Shown: positions 1-8,018 of the stretch, piece by piece
Position numbering within the stretch: the first letter of the stretch is position 1
Layout of the letters: every line of letters starts with the position of its first letter
NCBI RefSeq assembly: GCF_934560975.1
Contig: NZ_CAKTFO010000005.1
Location: 1-64,000, forward strand
Direction of reading: 5' to 3'
Length of the DNA: 64,000 nt
Origin: an uncultured Sphingomonas sp.
GTDB taxonomy: Bacteria > Pseudomonadota > Alphaproteobacteria > Sphingomonadales > Sphingomonadaceae
Program-made: the position numbers and the translations under genes
The notes under the pieces: generated by a model
Told to the model about the DNA's origin: nothing
Seen by the model: only the letters and a program-made list of their open reading frames with translations
The model's database searches: none

Positions 1-290
1 AAACCACCGCGGTCGAACACGACAGAGGTGACACCAGCGGCCTTGGCCCGCTCCGCCACGCGCTGGCCGACCTTGGTCGCCGCCTCCGCAGTGGCGCCGG
101 TCGTGTCGCGCACGTCCTTCTCCAGCGTCGACGCGGCAGCGACCGTGCGGCCGGCGGTGTCGTCGATCACCTGGGCGTAGATGTGGCGACCCGAACGGTG
201 GATCGACAGCCGCGGCCGGACCGCACCCTTGGCGCGCAGCGCGGTGCGAACGCGCTGGCGCCGCTTCGCGAACAGGGAAAGCTTCGCCAT
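1..290 (-). CDS. rplR: 50S ribosomal protein L18 (partial, C-terminus beyond window)
   Basis: This is the N-terminal part of L18, the 5S rRNA-binding protein of the large subunit. Translation from the ATG at 290 gives MAKLSLFAKRRQRVRTALR, then the family segment RPRLSIHRSGRHIYAQVIDD and a run ending TSVVFDRGG at the window edge. About 97 residues are visible out of a usual 115-120. Its ATG shares one base with the stop codon of rplF (TAATG arrangement), so translation is probably coupled within the spc gene block. The rest of the gene and the usual followers (rpsE, rpmD, rplO, secY) would lie left of base 1. Confidence 0.95.
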   Translation of the reverse strand, partial: MAKLSLFAKRRQRVRTALRAKGAVRPRLSIHRSGRHIYAQVIDDTAGRTVAAASTLEKDVRDTTGATAEAATKVGQRVAERAKAAGVTSVVFDRGG

Positions 291-823
291 TACTTCTTCT
301 TCCCTTCCTTGCGGAAGATGAACTCGCCGGCATACTTGATGCCCTTGCCCTTGTAGGGCTCCGGCTTGCGCCAGCGGCGGATCTCCGCGGCCACCTGGCC
401 GACCTTCTGCTTGTCGACACCCGAGATGTTCACGGTCGTCTGATCGGGCGTCGCGATCGTGATCCCCTCGGGGATCGTGAAGTCGACATCATGGCTGTAG
501 CCCAGCTGCAGCTTCAGGTTCTTGCCCTGAACATTGGCGCGATAGCCGACGCCGGTGATCTGGAGCTGCTTGGAATAGCCGTCCGTCACGCCGGTGATCA
601 GGTTCTGCACCATGGTGCGCTGCATGCCCCAGAAGGAGCGGGCGCGCTTGGTGTCGTTGGCCGGCTGCACCGAGATGCTGCCGTCCTCGACCGCGTAGGT
701 GACCTCGTCGGCCAGCGGCATGGACAGGGTGCCCTTGGCGCCCTTCACCGTCAGCGTACGGCCTTCGATGTTCGCGGTCACGCCCGCGGGGACGGTGACC
801 GGCTTCTTACCGATGCGGCTCAT
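290..823 (-). CDS. rplF: 50S ribosomal protein L6
   Basis: L6 is a large-subunit protein near the factor-binding site. The 177 residues match the normal bacterial length. The N-terminus MSRIGKKPVTVPAGV and the C-terminal signature PEPYKGKGIKYAGE are diagnostic. The start ATG overlaps the rpsH stop by one base (ATGA-like junction at 823), and the stop overlaps the rplR start. Nothing unusual is seen. Confidence 0.98.
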   Translation of the reverse strand: MSRIGKKPVTVPAGVTANIEGRTLTVKGAKGTLSMPLADEVTYAVEDGSISVQPANDTKRARSFWGMQRTMVQNLITGVTDGYSKQLQITGVGYRANVQGKNLKLQLGYSHDVDFTIPEGITIATPDQTTVNISGVDKQKVGQVAAEIRRWRKPEPYKGKGIKYAGEFIFRKEGKKK

Positions 824-1218
824 CAGAACACCTCCGCCAGCACTTCGCCACCGACATTCTGGTCGCGCGCTTCGGCATCCGAAAGCACGCCACGCGGCGT
901 CGAGACGATGGTCATGCCCAGGCCGTTGCGGACCCGCGGCAGCTCCTGCGAGCCGGAATAGACGCGGCGGCCCGGCTTGGACACGCGCGCCACATGCTGG
1001 ATCGCCGGCTGGCCTTCGAAATACTTCAGCTCGATACGGAGGCCGGGGTGGCCGGACACCTGCTCTTCGCTGTAGCCACGGATGTAACCCTCGCGCTGCA
1101 GCACATCCAGCACGCGGGCACGCAGCTTCGACGCCGGCGACAGCACGCTGTCCTTGCGGGCGCGCTGGCCGTTGCGGATGCGGGTGAGCAGATCGCCCAG
1201 GGGATCGTTGATCGCCAT
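823..1218 (-). CDS. rpsH: 30S ribosomal protein S8
   Basis: S8 is a primary 16S rRNA-binding protein of the small subunit platform and in many bacteria the translational repressor of the spc operon. It has 131 residues, the usual length. MAINDPLGDLLTRIRNGQ at the N-terminus and the C-terminal STPRGVLSDAEA segment are typical. It begins 10 bases after the rpsN stop and overlaps rplF by one base, so it sits in an uninterrupted co-transcribed run. Confidence 0.98.
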   Translation of the reverse strand: MAINDPLGDLLTRIRNGQRARKDSVLSPASKLRARVLDVLQREGYIRGYSEEQVSGHPGLRIELKYFEGQPAIQHVARVSKPGRRVYSGSQELPRVRNGLGMTIVSTPRGVLSDAEARDQNVGGEVLAEVF

Positions 1219-1228
1219 ATTCCTACCC

Positions 1229-1534
1229 TTACCAGCTCGACTTGACCACGCCCGGGATCATGCCCCGGGTGGCCAGCTGACGCAGCATCACGCGGCCCAG
1301 ACCGAACTTGCGGTACACGGCACGCGGACGACCGGTGAGCTGGCAGCGATTGCGGACGCGCGTCGGATTTCCGTTGCGCGGTATTTCCGCCAGCTTCAGC
1401 CGCGCGATTAGGCGCTCGGTTTCGTCGAGGGATTCATCGTCGGCAATCGCCTTCAGGCGGGCATACTTGCCGGCATACTTCTTCACGAGCTGCTTACGAC
1501 GCTCGTTCTTGTTGATCGAACTCAGTTTCGCCAT
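1229..1534 (-). CDS. rpsN: 30S ribosomal protein S14 (zinc-free type)
   Basis: S14 is a small-subunit head protein. The protein is 101 residues, the long form, and lacks the paired CxxC motifs of the zinc-binding short form, so it is the C-minus type usual in Proteobacteria. RCQLTGRPRAVYRKFGLGR and the C-terminal GMIPGVVKSSW are family signatures. It lies between rplE and rpsH in the standard spc order. Confidence 0.98.
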   Translation of the reverse strand: MAKLSSINKNERRKQLVKKYAGKYARLKAIADDESLDETERLIARLKLAEIPRNGNPTRVRNRCQLTGRPRAVYRKFGLGRVMLRQLATRGMIPGVVKSSW

Positions 1535-1562
1535 GGACTTAAGCTCTCTTGTCCTTTGCGCC

Positions 1563-2141
1563 TCAGGCGGCTTGCTTCTCAGCCTGCGGCTGCGGGAACG
1601 GGAAACCGAACAGGCGAAGCAGCTCGCGCGCTTCCTCGTCGGTCTGGGCGGTGGTCGTGACGATCACGTCCATGCCACGGGTCTTGTCGACCTGGTCGTA
1701 GCTGATTTCCGGGAAGATCAGCTGCTCCTTCAGGCCGGTCGCGTAATTGCCGCGGCCGTCGAAGGACTTGTCGCTCAGGCCACGAAAGTCGCGGACGCGC
1801 GGCAAGGCGATGGTCACGAAGCGGTCGAGGAACTCGTACATCCGCTCGCGGCGCAGGGTCACCTTGCAGCCGATCGGCATGCCTTCACGCAGCTTGAACT
1901 GCGCGATCGACTTCTTGGCCTTGGTCACGACGGCCTTCTGGCCGGCGATCGCCGTCATTTCCGACGCGGCCTGCTCGACCTTCTTCTTGTCCTGCGTCGC
2001 TTCGCCGACGCCCATGTTCAGCACGATCTTCTCGAGCTTAGGCACCTGCATTGCGTTGGTGTAGCCGAACTTTTCCGTCATCGCCTTGACGATGGTGTCG
2101 TCGTACAGCTTTCGCAGCCGGGGCGTGTAGCCATCAGCCAT
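1563..2141 (-). CDS. rplE: 50S ribosomal protein L5
   Basis: L5 binds 5S rRNA and contacts the P-site tRNA. The ATG at 2141 is chosen because it begins MADGYTPRLRKLYDDTIV, the conserved N-terminus. The frame stays open upstream, but that extension is the rplX coding region in another frame. The resulting 192 residues are slightly longer than the 179 of E. coli, mainly through a C-terminal tail rich in Gln/Ala. Motifs KIVLNMGVGEA and GMDVIVTTTAQTDEEA are present. Its first 8 bases overlap the end of rplX, which indicates translational coupling. Confidence 0.97.
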   Translation of the reverse strand: MADGYTPRLRKLYDDTIVKAMTEKFGYTNAMQVPKLEKIVLNMGVGEATQDKKKVEQAASEMTAIAGQKAVVTKAKKSIAQFKLREGMPIGCKVTLRRERMYEFLDRFVTIALPRVRDFRGLSDKSFDGRGNYATGLKEQLIFPEISYDQVDKTRGMDVIVTTTAQTDEEARELLRLFGFPFPQPQAEKQAA

Positions 2142-2451
2142 CGATCTTCTCCCCGGTCTTGACGGCGACGCGAACCTTGGCGCCGTCCTGGGTCTCGAAC
2201 CGCACGCGGGTCGGCTTGCCGTCCGCGGTCGCGATCGCAACCTTGGAAATGTGCATCGGAGCCTCGCGGCGCTCCAGGCCACCCTGCGGGTCGGCCTGGC
2301 TCGGCTTGCGGTGACGGGTCGCGACGTTCACGCCGGACACGATCACCTTGCCTTCCTTGGGGAAGGCCTTGGTGACGTCGCCCGTCTTGCCCTTGTCCTT
2401 GCCGGACAGGACGACGACGCGGTCACCCTTCTTGATCTTGGCAGCAGCCAT
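2134..2451 (-). CDS. rplX: 50S ribosomal protein L24
   Basis: L24 is an early assembly protein of the large subunit with a KOW domain. In 105 residues it shows IKKGDRVVVLSGKDKGKTG (KOW motif, about residues 6-24) and the basic segment VNVATRHRKPSQ. The gene follows rplN by one base and overlaps rplE by 8 bases. Confidence 0.97.
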   Translation of the reverse strand: MAAAKIKKGDRVVVLSGKDKGKTGDVTKAFPKEGKVIVSGVNVATRHRKPSQADPQGGLERREAPMHISKVAIATADGKPTRVRFETQDGAKVRVAVKTGEKIDG

Positions 2452-2452
2452 C

Positions 2453-2824
2453 TCAAAGCACCTCGGGCGCGAGCGAAATGATCTTCATGTGACCAGCTGC
2501 GCGCAGTTCGCGCACTACCGGGCCGAAGATACGGGTGCCGATCGGCTCCCCGTTATTCTTGTTGATCAGCACCGCGGCATTGCCGTCGAAGCGGATCGTG
2601 GACCCGTCCGCGCGGTTGATGTCCTTGGCGGTGCGGACGATCACCGCACGGTGAACGTCGCCCTTCTTGACCTTGGCGCGCGGCGCGGCTTCCTTGATGG
2701 ACACCACGATCACGTCGCCAACGCTGGCGAAGCGACGCTTGGAGCCGCCGAGCACCTTGATGCACTGGACGCGCTTGGCGCCCGAATTGTCGGCGACGTC
2801 CAGGTTGGACTGCATCTGAATCAT
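2453..2824 (-). CDS. rplN: 50S ribosomal protein L14
   Basis: L14 lies at the subunit interface and forms bridges with 16S rRNA. The protein is 123 residues, the standard size. MIQMQSNLDVADNSGAKRV and the closing HMKIISLAPEVL are diagnostic. It sits 15 bases downstream of rpsQ and one base upstream of rplX, as in the canonical spc operon head. Confidence 0.98.
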   Translation of the reverse strand: MIQMQSNLDVADNSGAKRVQCIKVLGGSKRRFASVGDVIVVSIKEAAPRAKVKKGDVHRAVIVRTAKDINRADGSTIRFDGNAAVLINKNNGEPIGTRIFGPVVRELRAAGHMKIISLAPEVL

Positions 2825-2839
2825 GGAACCAGTCCTTCC

Positions 2840-3106
2840 TTACGCTGCGGTGGTTTCAGGCGCCCGGTGGGTATCCACCGCGCCGATAACCGTCCACGTC
2901 TTCAGCTTGGAGATCGGCGCGCATTCCTCGATGCGGACGGTCTGCCCTTCCTTGAACGTGTTGCCCTCGTCATGGGCATGATACTTCTTCGAACGGCGGA
3001 TGATCTTGCCGTAGAGCGGGTGCTTCACCTTACGCTCCACCAGCACAACCACCGTCTTGTCGGTCTTGTCGGACACCACAGTGCCCGTCAGCACGCGCTT
3101 CGGCAT
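2840..3106 (-). CDS. rpsQ: 30S ribosomal protein S17
   Basis: S17 is a primary 16S rRNA-binding protein with an OB fold. The 88 residues begin MPKRVLTGTVVSDKTDKTVVV and contain the signature KYHAHDEGNTFKEGQTVRI. The C-terminus is short and Ala/Thr-rich. It is placed 12 bases after rpmC. Confidence 0.98.
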   Translation of the reverse strand: MPKRVLTGTVVSDKTDKTVVVLVERKVKHPLYGKIIRRSKKYHAHDEGNTFKEGQTVRIEECAPISKLKTWTVIGAVDTHRAPETTAA

Positions 3107-3118
3107 CGTGTGGCCTCC

Positions 3119-3322
3119 TTACTTAGCAGCCGAGCGGGTACGCTCGGTCTGCAGCGTCTTGATCTGCGCGATCGTGCGGCGCACCTCCTTGACCCGGCTC
3201 GGCTTTTCGAGCTGGTTGGTGGCGGCCTGAAAGCGCAGGTTGAACTGTTCCCGCTTCAGCTCGGAAAGCTGGGTGGCGAGCTGGTCGTCGGTCGCGACCT
3301 TGAGATCGGCAATCTTCGCCAT
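3119..3322 (-). CDS. rpmC: 50S ribosomal protein L29
   Basis: L29 is a small helical hairpin protein near the peptide exit tunnel, where it helps dock signal recognition particle and trigger factor. It is 67 residues long, with the family core LKREQFNLRFQAATNQLEKP and RTIAQIKTLQTER. It starts 4 bases after the rplP stop. Confidence 0.97.
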   Translation of the reverse strand: MAKIADLKVATDDQLATQLSELKREQFNLRFQAATNQLEKPSRVKEVRRTIAQIKTLQTERTRSAAK

Positions 3323-3326
3323 GGTC

Positions 3327-3758
3327 TTACTCGGCCTCGTACACGGACTCGCCCAGGCGGGCGACGACCTTGGTCTTGATCGGCAGCTTTTCCATCGCGC
3401 GCTCGAAGGCGACGCGGGCGAGCGGGCCGGGCACGCCGTCCAGCTCGAACAGGATGCGGCCCGGCTTCACGCGCGCGGCCCAATATTCGGGCGCACCCTT
3501 ACCGGAGCCCATGCGGACCTCGGCAGGCTTGGTGGAGACCGGAACGTCCGGGAAGATGCGGATCCAGAGACGACCCTGGCGCTTGATGTGGCGCGTGATT
3601 GCGCGGCGAGCGGCCTCGATCTGGCGAGCGGTGATACGCTCGGGCTCGAGGGCCTTCAGGCCGAATGCGCCGAAGTTGAGCGCGGTCCCGCCCTTGGCGT
3701 CGCCATGGATACGGCCCTTGTGGGCCTTGCGGAACTTGGTGCGCTTCGGTTGCAGCAT
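3327..3758 (-). CDS. rplP: 50S ribosomal protein L16
   Basis: L16 organises the A-site region of 23S rRNA. The 143-residue product begins MLQPKRTKFRKAHKGR, and the conserved RIFPDVPVSTKPAEVRMGSG follows in the second half. It stands between rpsC and rpmC as in all S10 operons. A 65-base gap separates it from the rpsC stop, longer than at the neighbouring junctions but with no obvious terminator. Confidence 0.98.
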   Translation of the reverse strand: MLQPKRTKFRKAHKGRIHGDAKGGTALNFGAFGLKALEPERITARQIEAARRAITRHIKRQGRLWIRIFPDVPVSTKPAEVRMGSGKGAPEYWAARVKPGRILFELDGVPGPLARVAFERAMEKLPIKTKVVARLGESVYEAE

Positions 3759-3823
3759 GTGTTTCTAACCTTCTGACACCGTAACGACGGCCGATCAGGC
3801 TGGCTGATGGATCAGGTGATCCC

Positions 3824-4519
3824 TCAGCGCGCCGGACGGACCCCCGAGGTCTGAGCTTCCATCATGAGGCGGTCCTGCGCGAGCGGGTCATGGCCCAGGA
3901 TCTCACCCTTGAAGATCCAGACCTTGACGCCGCAAACGCCATAGGCGGTGTGCGCCTCGGCCTCGGCATAGTCCACATTCGCGCGCAGCGTGTGCAGCGG
4001 AACGCGGCCTTCGCGATACCATTCGGTCCGCGCGATTTCCGCGCCGCCCAGACGGCCGGCGCAGGTGATACGAATGCCCTCCGCACCGAGACGCAGCGCC
4101 GATTGCACCGCGCGCTTCATCGCACGGCGGAATGCGATGCGGCGCTCGAGCTGATCGGCAACGCCCTGCGCCACGAGCTTGGCATCGATCTCCGGCTTGC
4201 GGATCTCGACGATGTTCAGGCTCACGTCGGACGAGGTCATCGCGTTCAGCGTCTTGCGCAGCTTCTCGATGTCCGCGCCCTTCTTGCCGATGATCACGCC
4301 CGGGCGTGCGGCATAGACGGAGATGCGGGCGAGCTTGGCCGGACGCTCGATCACGACCTTGGAGATCGCGGCCTGCGGATGCGTCTTGAAGATGTACTGG
4401 CGGATCTTGAGATCCTCCAGCAGCAGGCGCGCATAATCGGCGCCGTCGGCATACCACCGGCTGTCCCAGGTGCGGTTGATCTGCAACCGCATGCCGATCG
4501 GGTTGGACTTCTGACCCAT
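3824..4519 (-). CDS. rpsC: 30S ribosomal protein S3
   Basis: S3 lines the mRNA entry tunnel of the small subunit and contributes to helicase activity. The ATG at 4519 is chosen because it gives MGQKSNPIGMRLQINRTWDS, the universal N-terminus. The open frame upstream belongs to rplV. The product is 231 residues, with a KH domain (VIIGKKGADIEKLRKTL, about residues 71-90) and the C-terminal segment GVCGVKVWIFKGEI. The start shares one base with the rplV stop (TAATG). Confidence 0.97.
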   Translation of the reverse strand: MGQKSNPIGMRLQINRTWDSRWYADGADYARLLLEDLKIRQYIFKTHPQAAISKVVIERPAKLARISVYAARPGVIIGKKGADIEKLRKTLNAMTSSDVSLNIVEIRKPEIDAKLVAQGVADQLERRIAFRRAMKRAVQSALRLGAEGIRITCAGRLGGAEIARTEWYREGRVPLHTLRANVDYAEAEAHTAYGVCGVKVWIFKGEILGHDPLAQDRLMMEAQTSGVRPAR

Positions 4520-4896
4520 TATGCTTCTTCCTGCTCGCGAACGACCACGCGAAGGCGGCTGAACGGCTTGACGATGCGGGTGCTGCGGCCGCGAGCACGG
4601 GTGGCGAAGCGTTTCATGACGAGGCCCTTGCCCACCGACGCTTCCTGCACGATCAGCGCGTCGACGTCCAGATTGTGATTGTTCTCGGCATTTGCAATCG
4701 CCGAGGCCAGGCACTTGCGCACGTCTACAGCCATCGCCTTCTTGGAAAAAGCGAGAATGTTGAGAGCCTCTCCAGCCTTCTTGCCGCGGATCAGGCCCGC
4801 AACCAGATTCAGCTTGTACGGGCTGCCGCGAACGGCGGTGGCGACGGCGAGAGCCTCCTTGTCACCAACCTTGCGGGGGGATGCTGGCTTCGACAT
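4519..4896 (-). CDS. rplV: 50S ribosomal protein L22
   Basis: L22 contributes the long hairpin that lines the nascent peptide tunnel. The 125 residues include VRGSPYKLNLVAGLIRGKKA near the start and the beta-hairpin region GKGLVMKRFATRARGRSTRI toward the end. The gene overlaps its upstream neighbour rpsS by one base and its downstream neighbour rpsC by one base. Confidence 0.97.
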   Translation of the reverse strand: MSKPASPRKVGDKEALAVATAVRGSPYKLNLVAGLIRGKKAGEALNILAFSKKAMAVDVRKCLASAIANAENNHNLDVDALIVQEASVGKGLVMKRFATRARGRSTRIVKPFSRLRVVVREQEEA

Positions 4897-5171
4897 CAGC
4901 GCTTGCCCTTCTTGTCGGCGGCGTGACCCGGGAAGTAGCGCGTGGGCGCGAACTCACCAAGCTTCATGCCGACCATGTCCTCGTTGACCGACACCGGCAC
5001 GAACTTGCGGCCGTTGTAGACACTGAAGGTCAGGCCGACAAACTGCGGCAGAATGGTGGACCGACGCGACCAGGTCTTGATCGGCGCGCGGGCGCCGCCT
5101 TCCTGTGCCGTCTCGGCCTTTTTCAGCAGGCTCAGTTCGACGAACGGGCCCTTCCAAACAGAACGAGCCAT
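4896..5171 (-). CDS. rpsS: 30S ribosomal protein S19
   Basis: S19 pairs with S13 in the small-subunit head. It is 91 residues long and starts MARSVWKGPFVELSLLKKAE. FVPVSVNEDMVGMKLGEFAPTR follows near the end. Its ATG is only 3 bases downstream of the rplB stop, and it overlaps rplV by one base. Confidence 0.98.
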   Translation of the reverse strand: MARSVWKGPFVELSLLKKAETAQEGGARAPIKTWSRRSTILPQFVGLTFSVYNGRKFVPVSVNEDMVGMKLGEFAPTRYFPGHAADKKGKR

Positions 5172-5174
5172 CTA

Positions 5175-6011
5175 TCAGCCCTTCTTCTTTGCGTGACGCG
5201 ACCGGATGATCATCTTGTCCGTCGACTTGTTCTTGCGGGTACGGTGGCCCTTGGTCGGCTTGCCCCACGGGGTAACCGGGTGACGGCCGCCCGAGGTCCG
5301 GCCTTCGCCACCGCCGTGCGGGTGGTCGACCGGGTTCTTGGCGACGCCGCGGGTCAGCGGACGATAGCCCAGCCAGCGGTTGCGGCCTGCCTTTGCCAGG
5401 TTCTGGTTGGCATTGTCCGGGTTGGACACCGCGCCGACCGTGCACATGCAGTCCGAGCGGACATAACGCTGCTCGCCCGAGTTCAGGCGAACCATCACCA
5501 TGCCCTTGTCGCGACCGACGATCTGCACGTAGGTGCCGGCCGCCCGTGCGATCTGACCACCCTTGCCGGGCTTCATCTCGACATTGTGGACGATCGTGCC
5601 GACCGGAGCCTGGCCGACTTCCATCGCATTGCCGGGCTTAACGTCGGTCTTCTTGGCCGCTACCACCGTGTCGCCGACGCCGAGGCGCTGCGGCGCGATG
5701 ATGTAGGCCAGCTCGCCGTCCTCATACTTGACGAGGGCGATGAACGCCGAACGGTTGGGATCATATTCGATCCGCTCGACCGTCGCCGGCTGGTCCCACT
5801 TGCGACGCTTGAAGTCGACGAAGCGATACTTCTGCTTGTGACCACCGCCGATGCCGCGCGCGGTCGCGTGACCCATGTTGTTGCGGCCGCCTGACTTGCG
5901 CAGACCCTCGGTCAGCGCCTTGACCGGCTTGCCCTTGAACAGCTGCGACCGATCGATCAAGATCAGGCCGCGACGCGCCGGGCTCGTCGGATTGTAATTC
6001 TTGAGCGCCAT
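5175..6011 (-). CDS. rplB: 50S ribosomal protein L2
   Basis: L2 is needed for subunit association and the peptidyl transferase centre. The 278 residues contain MALKNYNPTSPARRGLILID at the start, GGGHKQKYRFVDFKRRK, and the universally conserved loop DHPHGGGEGRTSGGRHPVTP around residues 226-245. It follows rplW by 3 bases and precedes rpsS by 3 bases. Confidence 0.99.
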   Translation of the reverse strand: MALKNYNPTSPARRGLILIDRSQLFKGKPVKALTEGLRKSGGRNNMGHATARGIGGGHKQKYRFVDFKRRKWDQPATVERIEYDPNRSAFIALVKYEDGELAYIIAPQRLGVGDTVVAAKKTDVKPGNAMEVGQAPVGTIVHNVEMKPGKGGQIARAAGTYVQIVGRDKGMVMVRLNSGEQRYVRSDCMCTVGAVSNPDNANQNLAKAGRNRWLGYRPLTRGVAKNPVDHPHGGGEGRTSGGRHPVTPWGKPTKGHRTRKNKSTDKMIIRSRHAKKKG

Positions 6012-6014
6012 CGC

Positions 6015-6332
6015 TTAGATTCCCGTCGTGATATCGATCGTCTGGCCTTCGGCCAGAGTCACGATCGCCTTCTTGGAGTCCGAACGCTTGTAGGCCTCGC
6101 CCTTCCAGCGCTTGGTCTTGCCCTTGCTCACGATCGTGTTCACGCCCGTGACGGTGACCGAGAACAAAGCCTCGACCGCTGCCTTGATCTCGGGCTTCGA
6201 CGCATCCTGCGCCACCTTGAAGACCACCGCATTATGCTCGCTGAGCAGGGTCGTCTTCTCGGTGATGTGGGGCGCGAGCACCACGTCGTAATGGCGGTTG
6301 TCCACCGCCCCGTTGGCCGGCTTCTTAGCCAT
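6015..6332 (-). CDS. rplW: 50S ribosomal protein L23
   Basis: L23 forms the docking site for trigger factor and signal recognition particle at the tunnel exit. The product is 105 residues, with VVLAPHITEKTTLLSEHNAV near the N-terminus and VNTIVSKGKTKRWKG in the second half. Its first 8 bases overlap the end of rplD, a common arrangement for L4/L23 coupling. Confidence 0.97.
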   Translation of the reverse strand: MAKKPANGAVDNRHYDVVLAPHITEKTTLLSEHNAVVFKVAQDASKPEIKAAVEALFSVTVTGVNTIVSKGKTKRWKGEAYKRSDSKKAIVTLAEGQTIDITTGI

Positions 6333-6951
6333 TGAAACGCGCCTCCAGCTTCTCGACGGCGGCGCGCGTCAGCACCAGCGTGTCGTGGTTCAGGATGTCG
6401 TAGACGTTGGCGCCCACGGCCGGCATCAGATTGACGCCGCGCAGGTTGCCCGACGCATGCGCGAAGCTGATGTTGATCGCATCGCCGTCGATCACCAGCG
6501 CTTTCTTGCCGAAGCCGAGGCCCAGCAGCTGCGTCGCCAGCGTCTTGGTCTTGCCTTCGGCCACGTCCAGCACGTCGATCACGACCAGGCTGCCGTCCTT
6601 GGCCTTCGCCGACAGCGCCATCTTCAGGCCGAGCGCGCGAACCTTCTTGTTCAGGCCCGGATTGAAGTCGCGAACGCGGGCGCCGTGCGCCTTGCCGCCG
6701 CCGATGAACACCGGCGCGCGGCGATCACCGTGACGGGCGGTACCGCCACCCTTCTGGCGACCGAGCTTCTTGCCCGACCGCGCGACATCGGCGCGCTCAC
6801 GCGTGCCACGGGCGGTGCCCCGGCGCTTTTCCAGCTGCCAGGTGACCACGCGGTGCAGGATGTCCGCACGCGGCTCGAGACCGAAGACCTCGTCGTTCAG
6901 CTCGATGTCGCCGGCGGCCGACGCGTCGAGGTTCTTAACTTGAACCTTCAT
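6325..6951 (-). CDS. rplD: 50S ribosomal protein L4
   Basis: L4 extends into the peptide tunnel and in some proteobacteria represses its own operon. It has 208 residues, with the tunnel-loop segment LGRQKGGGTARHGDRRAPVF at about 63-82 and the C-terminal DTLVLTRAAVEKLEARFNG. It lies 2 bases after rplC and overlaps rplW by 8 bases. Confidence 0.97.
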   Translation of the reverse strand: MKVQVKNLDASAAGDIELNDEVFGLEPRADILHRVVTWQLEKRRGTARGTRERADVARSGKKLGRQKGGGTARHGDRRAPVFIGGGKAHGARVRDFNPGLNKKVRALGLKMALSAKAKDGSLVVIDVLDVAEGKTKTLATQLLGLGFGKKALVIDGDAINISFAHASGNLRGVNLMPAVGANVYDILNHDTLVLTRAAVEKLEARFNG

Positions 6952-6953
6952 GA

Positions 6954-7694
6954 TCAGCCCTCCTGGGTCTCACCGGCTTCCGGCGTCTCGACGACGGGAG
7001 CAGCGGTGTTGCTGTTGACGGCGGCCTTCAGACCAGCCGGACGGGGCGCATCGGCATGACCCGGCACCTTGACCGCATCCTTGACGAGCAGCCAGCCACC
7101 CTTCGAGCCGGGCACGGAGCCACGGACGAACAGCAGCCCACGCTCGGCGTCCGTGCGGACGATCTCGAGGTTCTGCTGGGTGCGGTTGCGGTCGCCCATG
7201 TGACCGGCCATCTTCTTGTTCTTGAAGACCTTGCCCGGATCCTGGCGGTTGCCGGTCGAGCCGTGCGAACGGTGCGACACGGACACGCCGTGCGTCGCGC
7301 GCAGACCGCCGAAGCCCCAACGCTTCATCGCGCCGGCGAAACCCTTGCCCTGGGTGCGGCCCTGAATGTCGACATACTGGCCGGCGACGAAGTGATCGGC
7401 CGAGATCTCCGCGCCGACATCAAGGAGATTATCCTCGGTCACGCGGAATTCGTGCACGAACGCCTTGGGCTCAACCTCGGCCTTACCGAAGTGGCCGCGC
7501 TGCGGCTTGGCGACATTCTTGGCCTTGGCCACGCCCGCGCCAAGCTGAACCGCGACGTAGCCGTCACGATCAACTTCCTTGCGAGCAATGACCTGGACGC
7601 CTTCGAGCTGCAGGACGGTGACGGGCACGTGGCGCCCATCGTCCTGAAACAGCCGGGTCATCCCAACTTTCTTTGCGATCACGCCAGAGCGCAT
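6954..7694 (-). CDS. rplC: 50S ribosomal protein L3
   Basis: L3 nucleates assembly of the large subunit and reaches the peptidyl transferase centre. The ATG at 7694 is chosen because it gives MRSGVIAKKVGMTRLFQDDG, the family N-terminus, and is preceded by the ribosome-binding sequence GGGAAGGAAC. The frame upstream of it has no matching L3 sequence. The protein has 246 residues, with the conserved GNRQDPGKVFKNKKMAGHMG and a C-terminal tail of about 30 residues rich in Ala, Pro and Glu that exceeds the E. coli length (209). It is the first gene of the long 5'-to-3' run rplC to rplR, separated from rpsJ by 324 bases. Confidence 0.97.
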   Translation of the reverse strand: MRSGVIAKKVGMTRLFQDDGRHVPVTVLQLEGVQVIARKEVDRDGYVAVQLGAGVAKAKNVAKPQRGHFGKAEVEPKAFVHEFRVTEDNLLDVGAEISADHFVAGQYVDIQGRTQGKGFAGAMKRWGFGGLRATHGVSVSHRSHGSTGNRQDPGKVFKNKKMAGHMGDRNRTQQNLEIVRTDAERGLLFVRGSVPGSKGGWLLVKDAVKVPGHADAPRPAGLKAAVNSNTAAPVVETPEAGETQEG

Positions 7695-7718
7695 GATCCG
7701 GTTCCTTCCCAAACAGAG

Positions 7719-7739
7719 GCCCGCCATGTCCCGGCGGGC
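7719..7739 (-). promoter_or_regulatory. Hairpin in the rplC 5' leader
   Basis: GCCCGCC and GGCGGGC form a perfect 7-base-pair stem with a 7-base loop, ending 24 bases before the rplC ATG. It is not followed by a T-run, so it is not a simple terminator. A leader structure that adjusts S10-region expression is possible but unproven. Confidence 0.35.
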
Positions 7740-7971
7740 GTGCCAACGAAAAGGCATCCGCCACCGTATCGGCCGGCTTCCCGGCAACACGGCACCGAAT
7801 GCCTGGCCCAACGAAACTGCATGCCCCGCCAGGGCCAATGTCCAACATGATGGTGACGGATCACCAGGATGTTGAAAGCGGGGACGCAGGCAACGGACAA
7901 ACCGCGAGGTTCACGCCGTTCGGTATCCTAGCTTTCTACTTCAACCGGGAAACGATCGTCTCAGCGGGAAG

Positions 7972-8007
7972 CGAAAAGCGCCGGCAGGGGAATCACCCAT
8001 GCCGGCG
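7972..8007 (-). terminator. Probable terminator downstream of rpsJ
   Basis: On the minus strand, starting about 12 bases after the rpsJ stop, CGCCGGCA pairs with TGCCGGCG (8 base pairs). A further GGG/CCC pairing lies inside the loop, and the stem is followed by CTTTTCGC. The stem is strong and the T-tract is short, so termination may be partial. Confidence 0.6.
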
Positions 8008-8018
8008 GTGTCAGCCTC

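Larger units (their letters stand above)
7695..8018 (-). promoter_or_regulatory. rpsJ-rplC intergenic region: terminator side and rplC leader
   Basis: This 324-base stretch separates rpsJ from the rest of the S10 genes and holds no credible reading frame. Its upstream end carries a terminator-like hairpin. Its downstream end carries a 7-base-pair hairpin (7719-7739) just before the rplC ribosome-binding site. A new promoter for rplC is implied by the terminator, but I could not find a convincing -35/-10 pair at 16-18 base spacing on the minus strand, so the start of transcription is unresolved. Confidence 0.45.

Noticed and set aside
7695..8018. Sigma70 promoter for rplC in the rpsJ-rplC gap
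   Set aside because: Several half-sites (TTGGCA, TTGAAG, TTGGAC) were examined on the minus strand, but none has an acceptable -10 at 16-18 bases.
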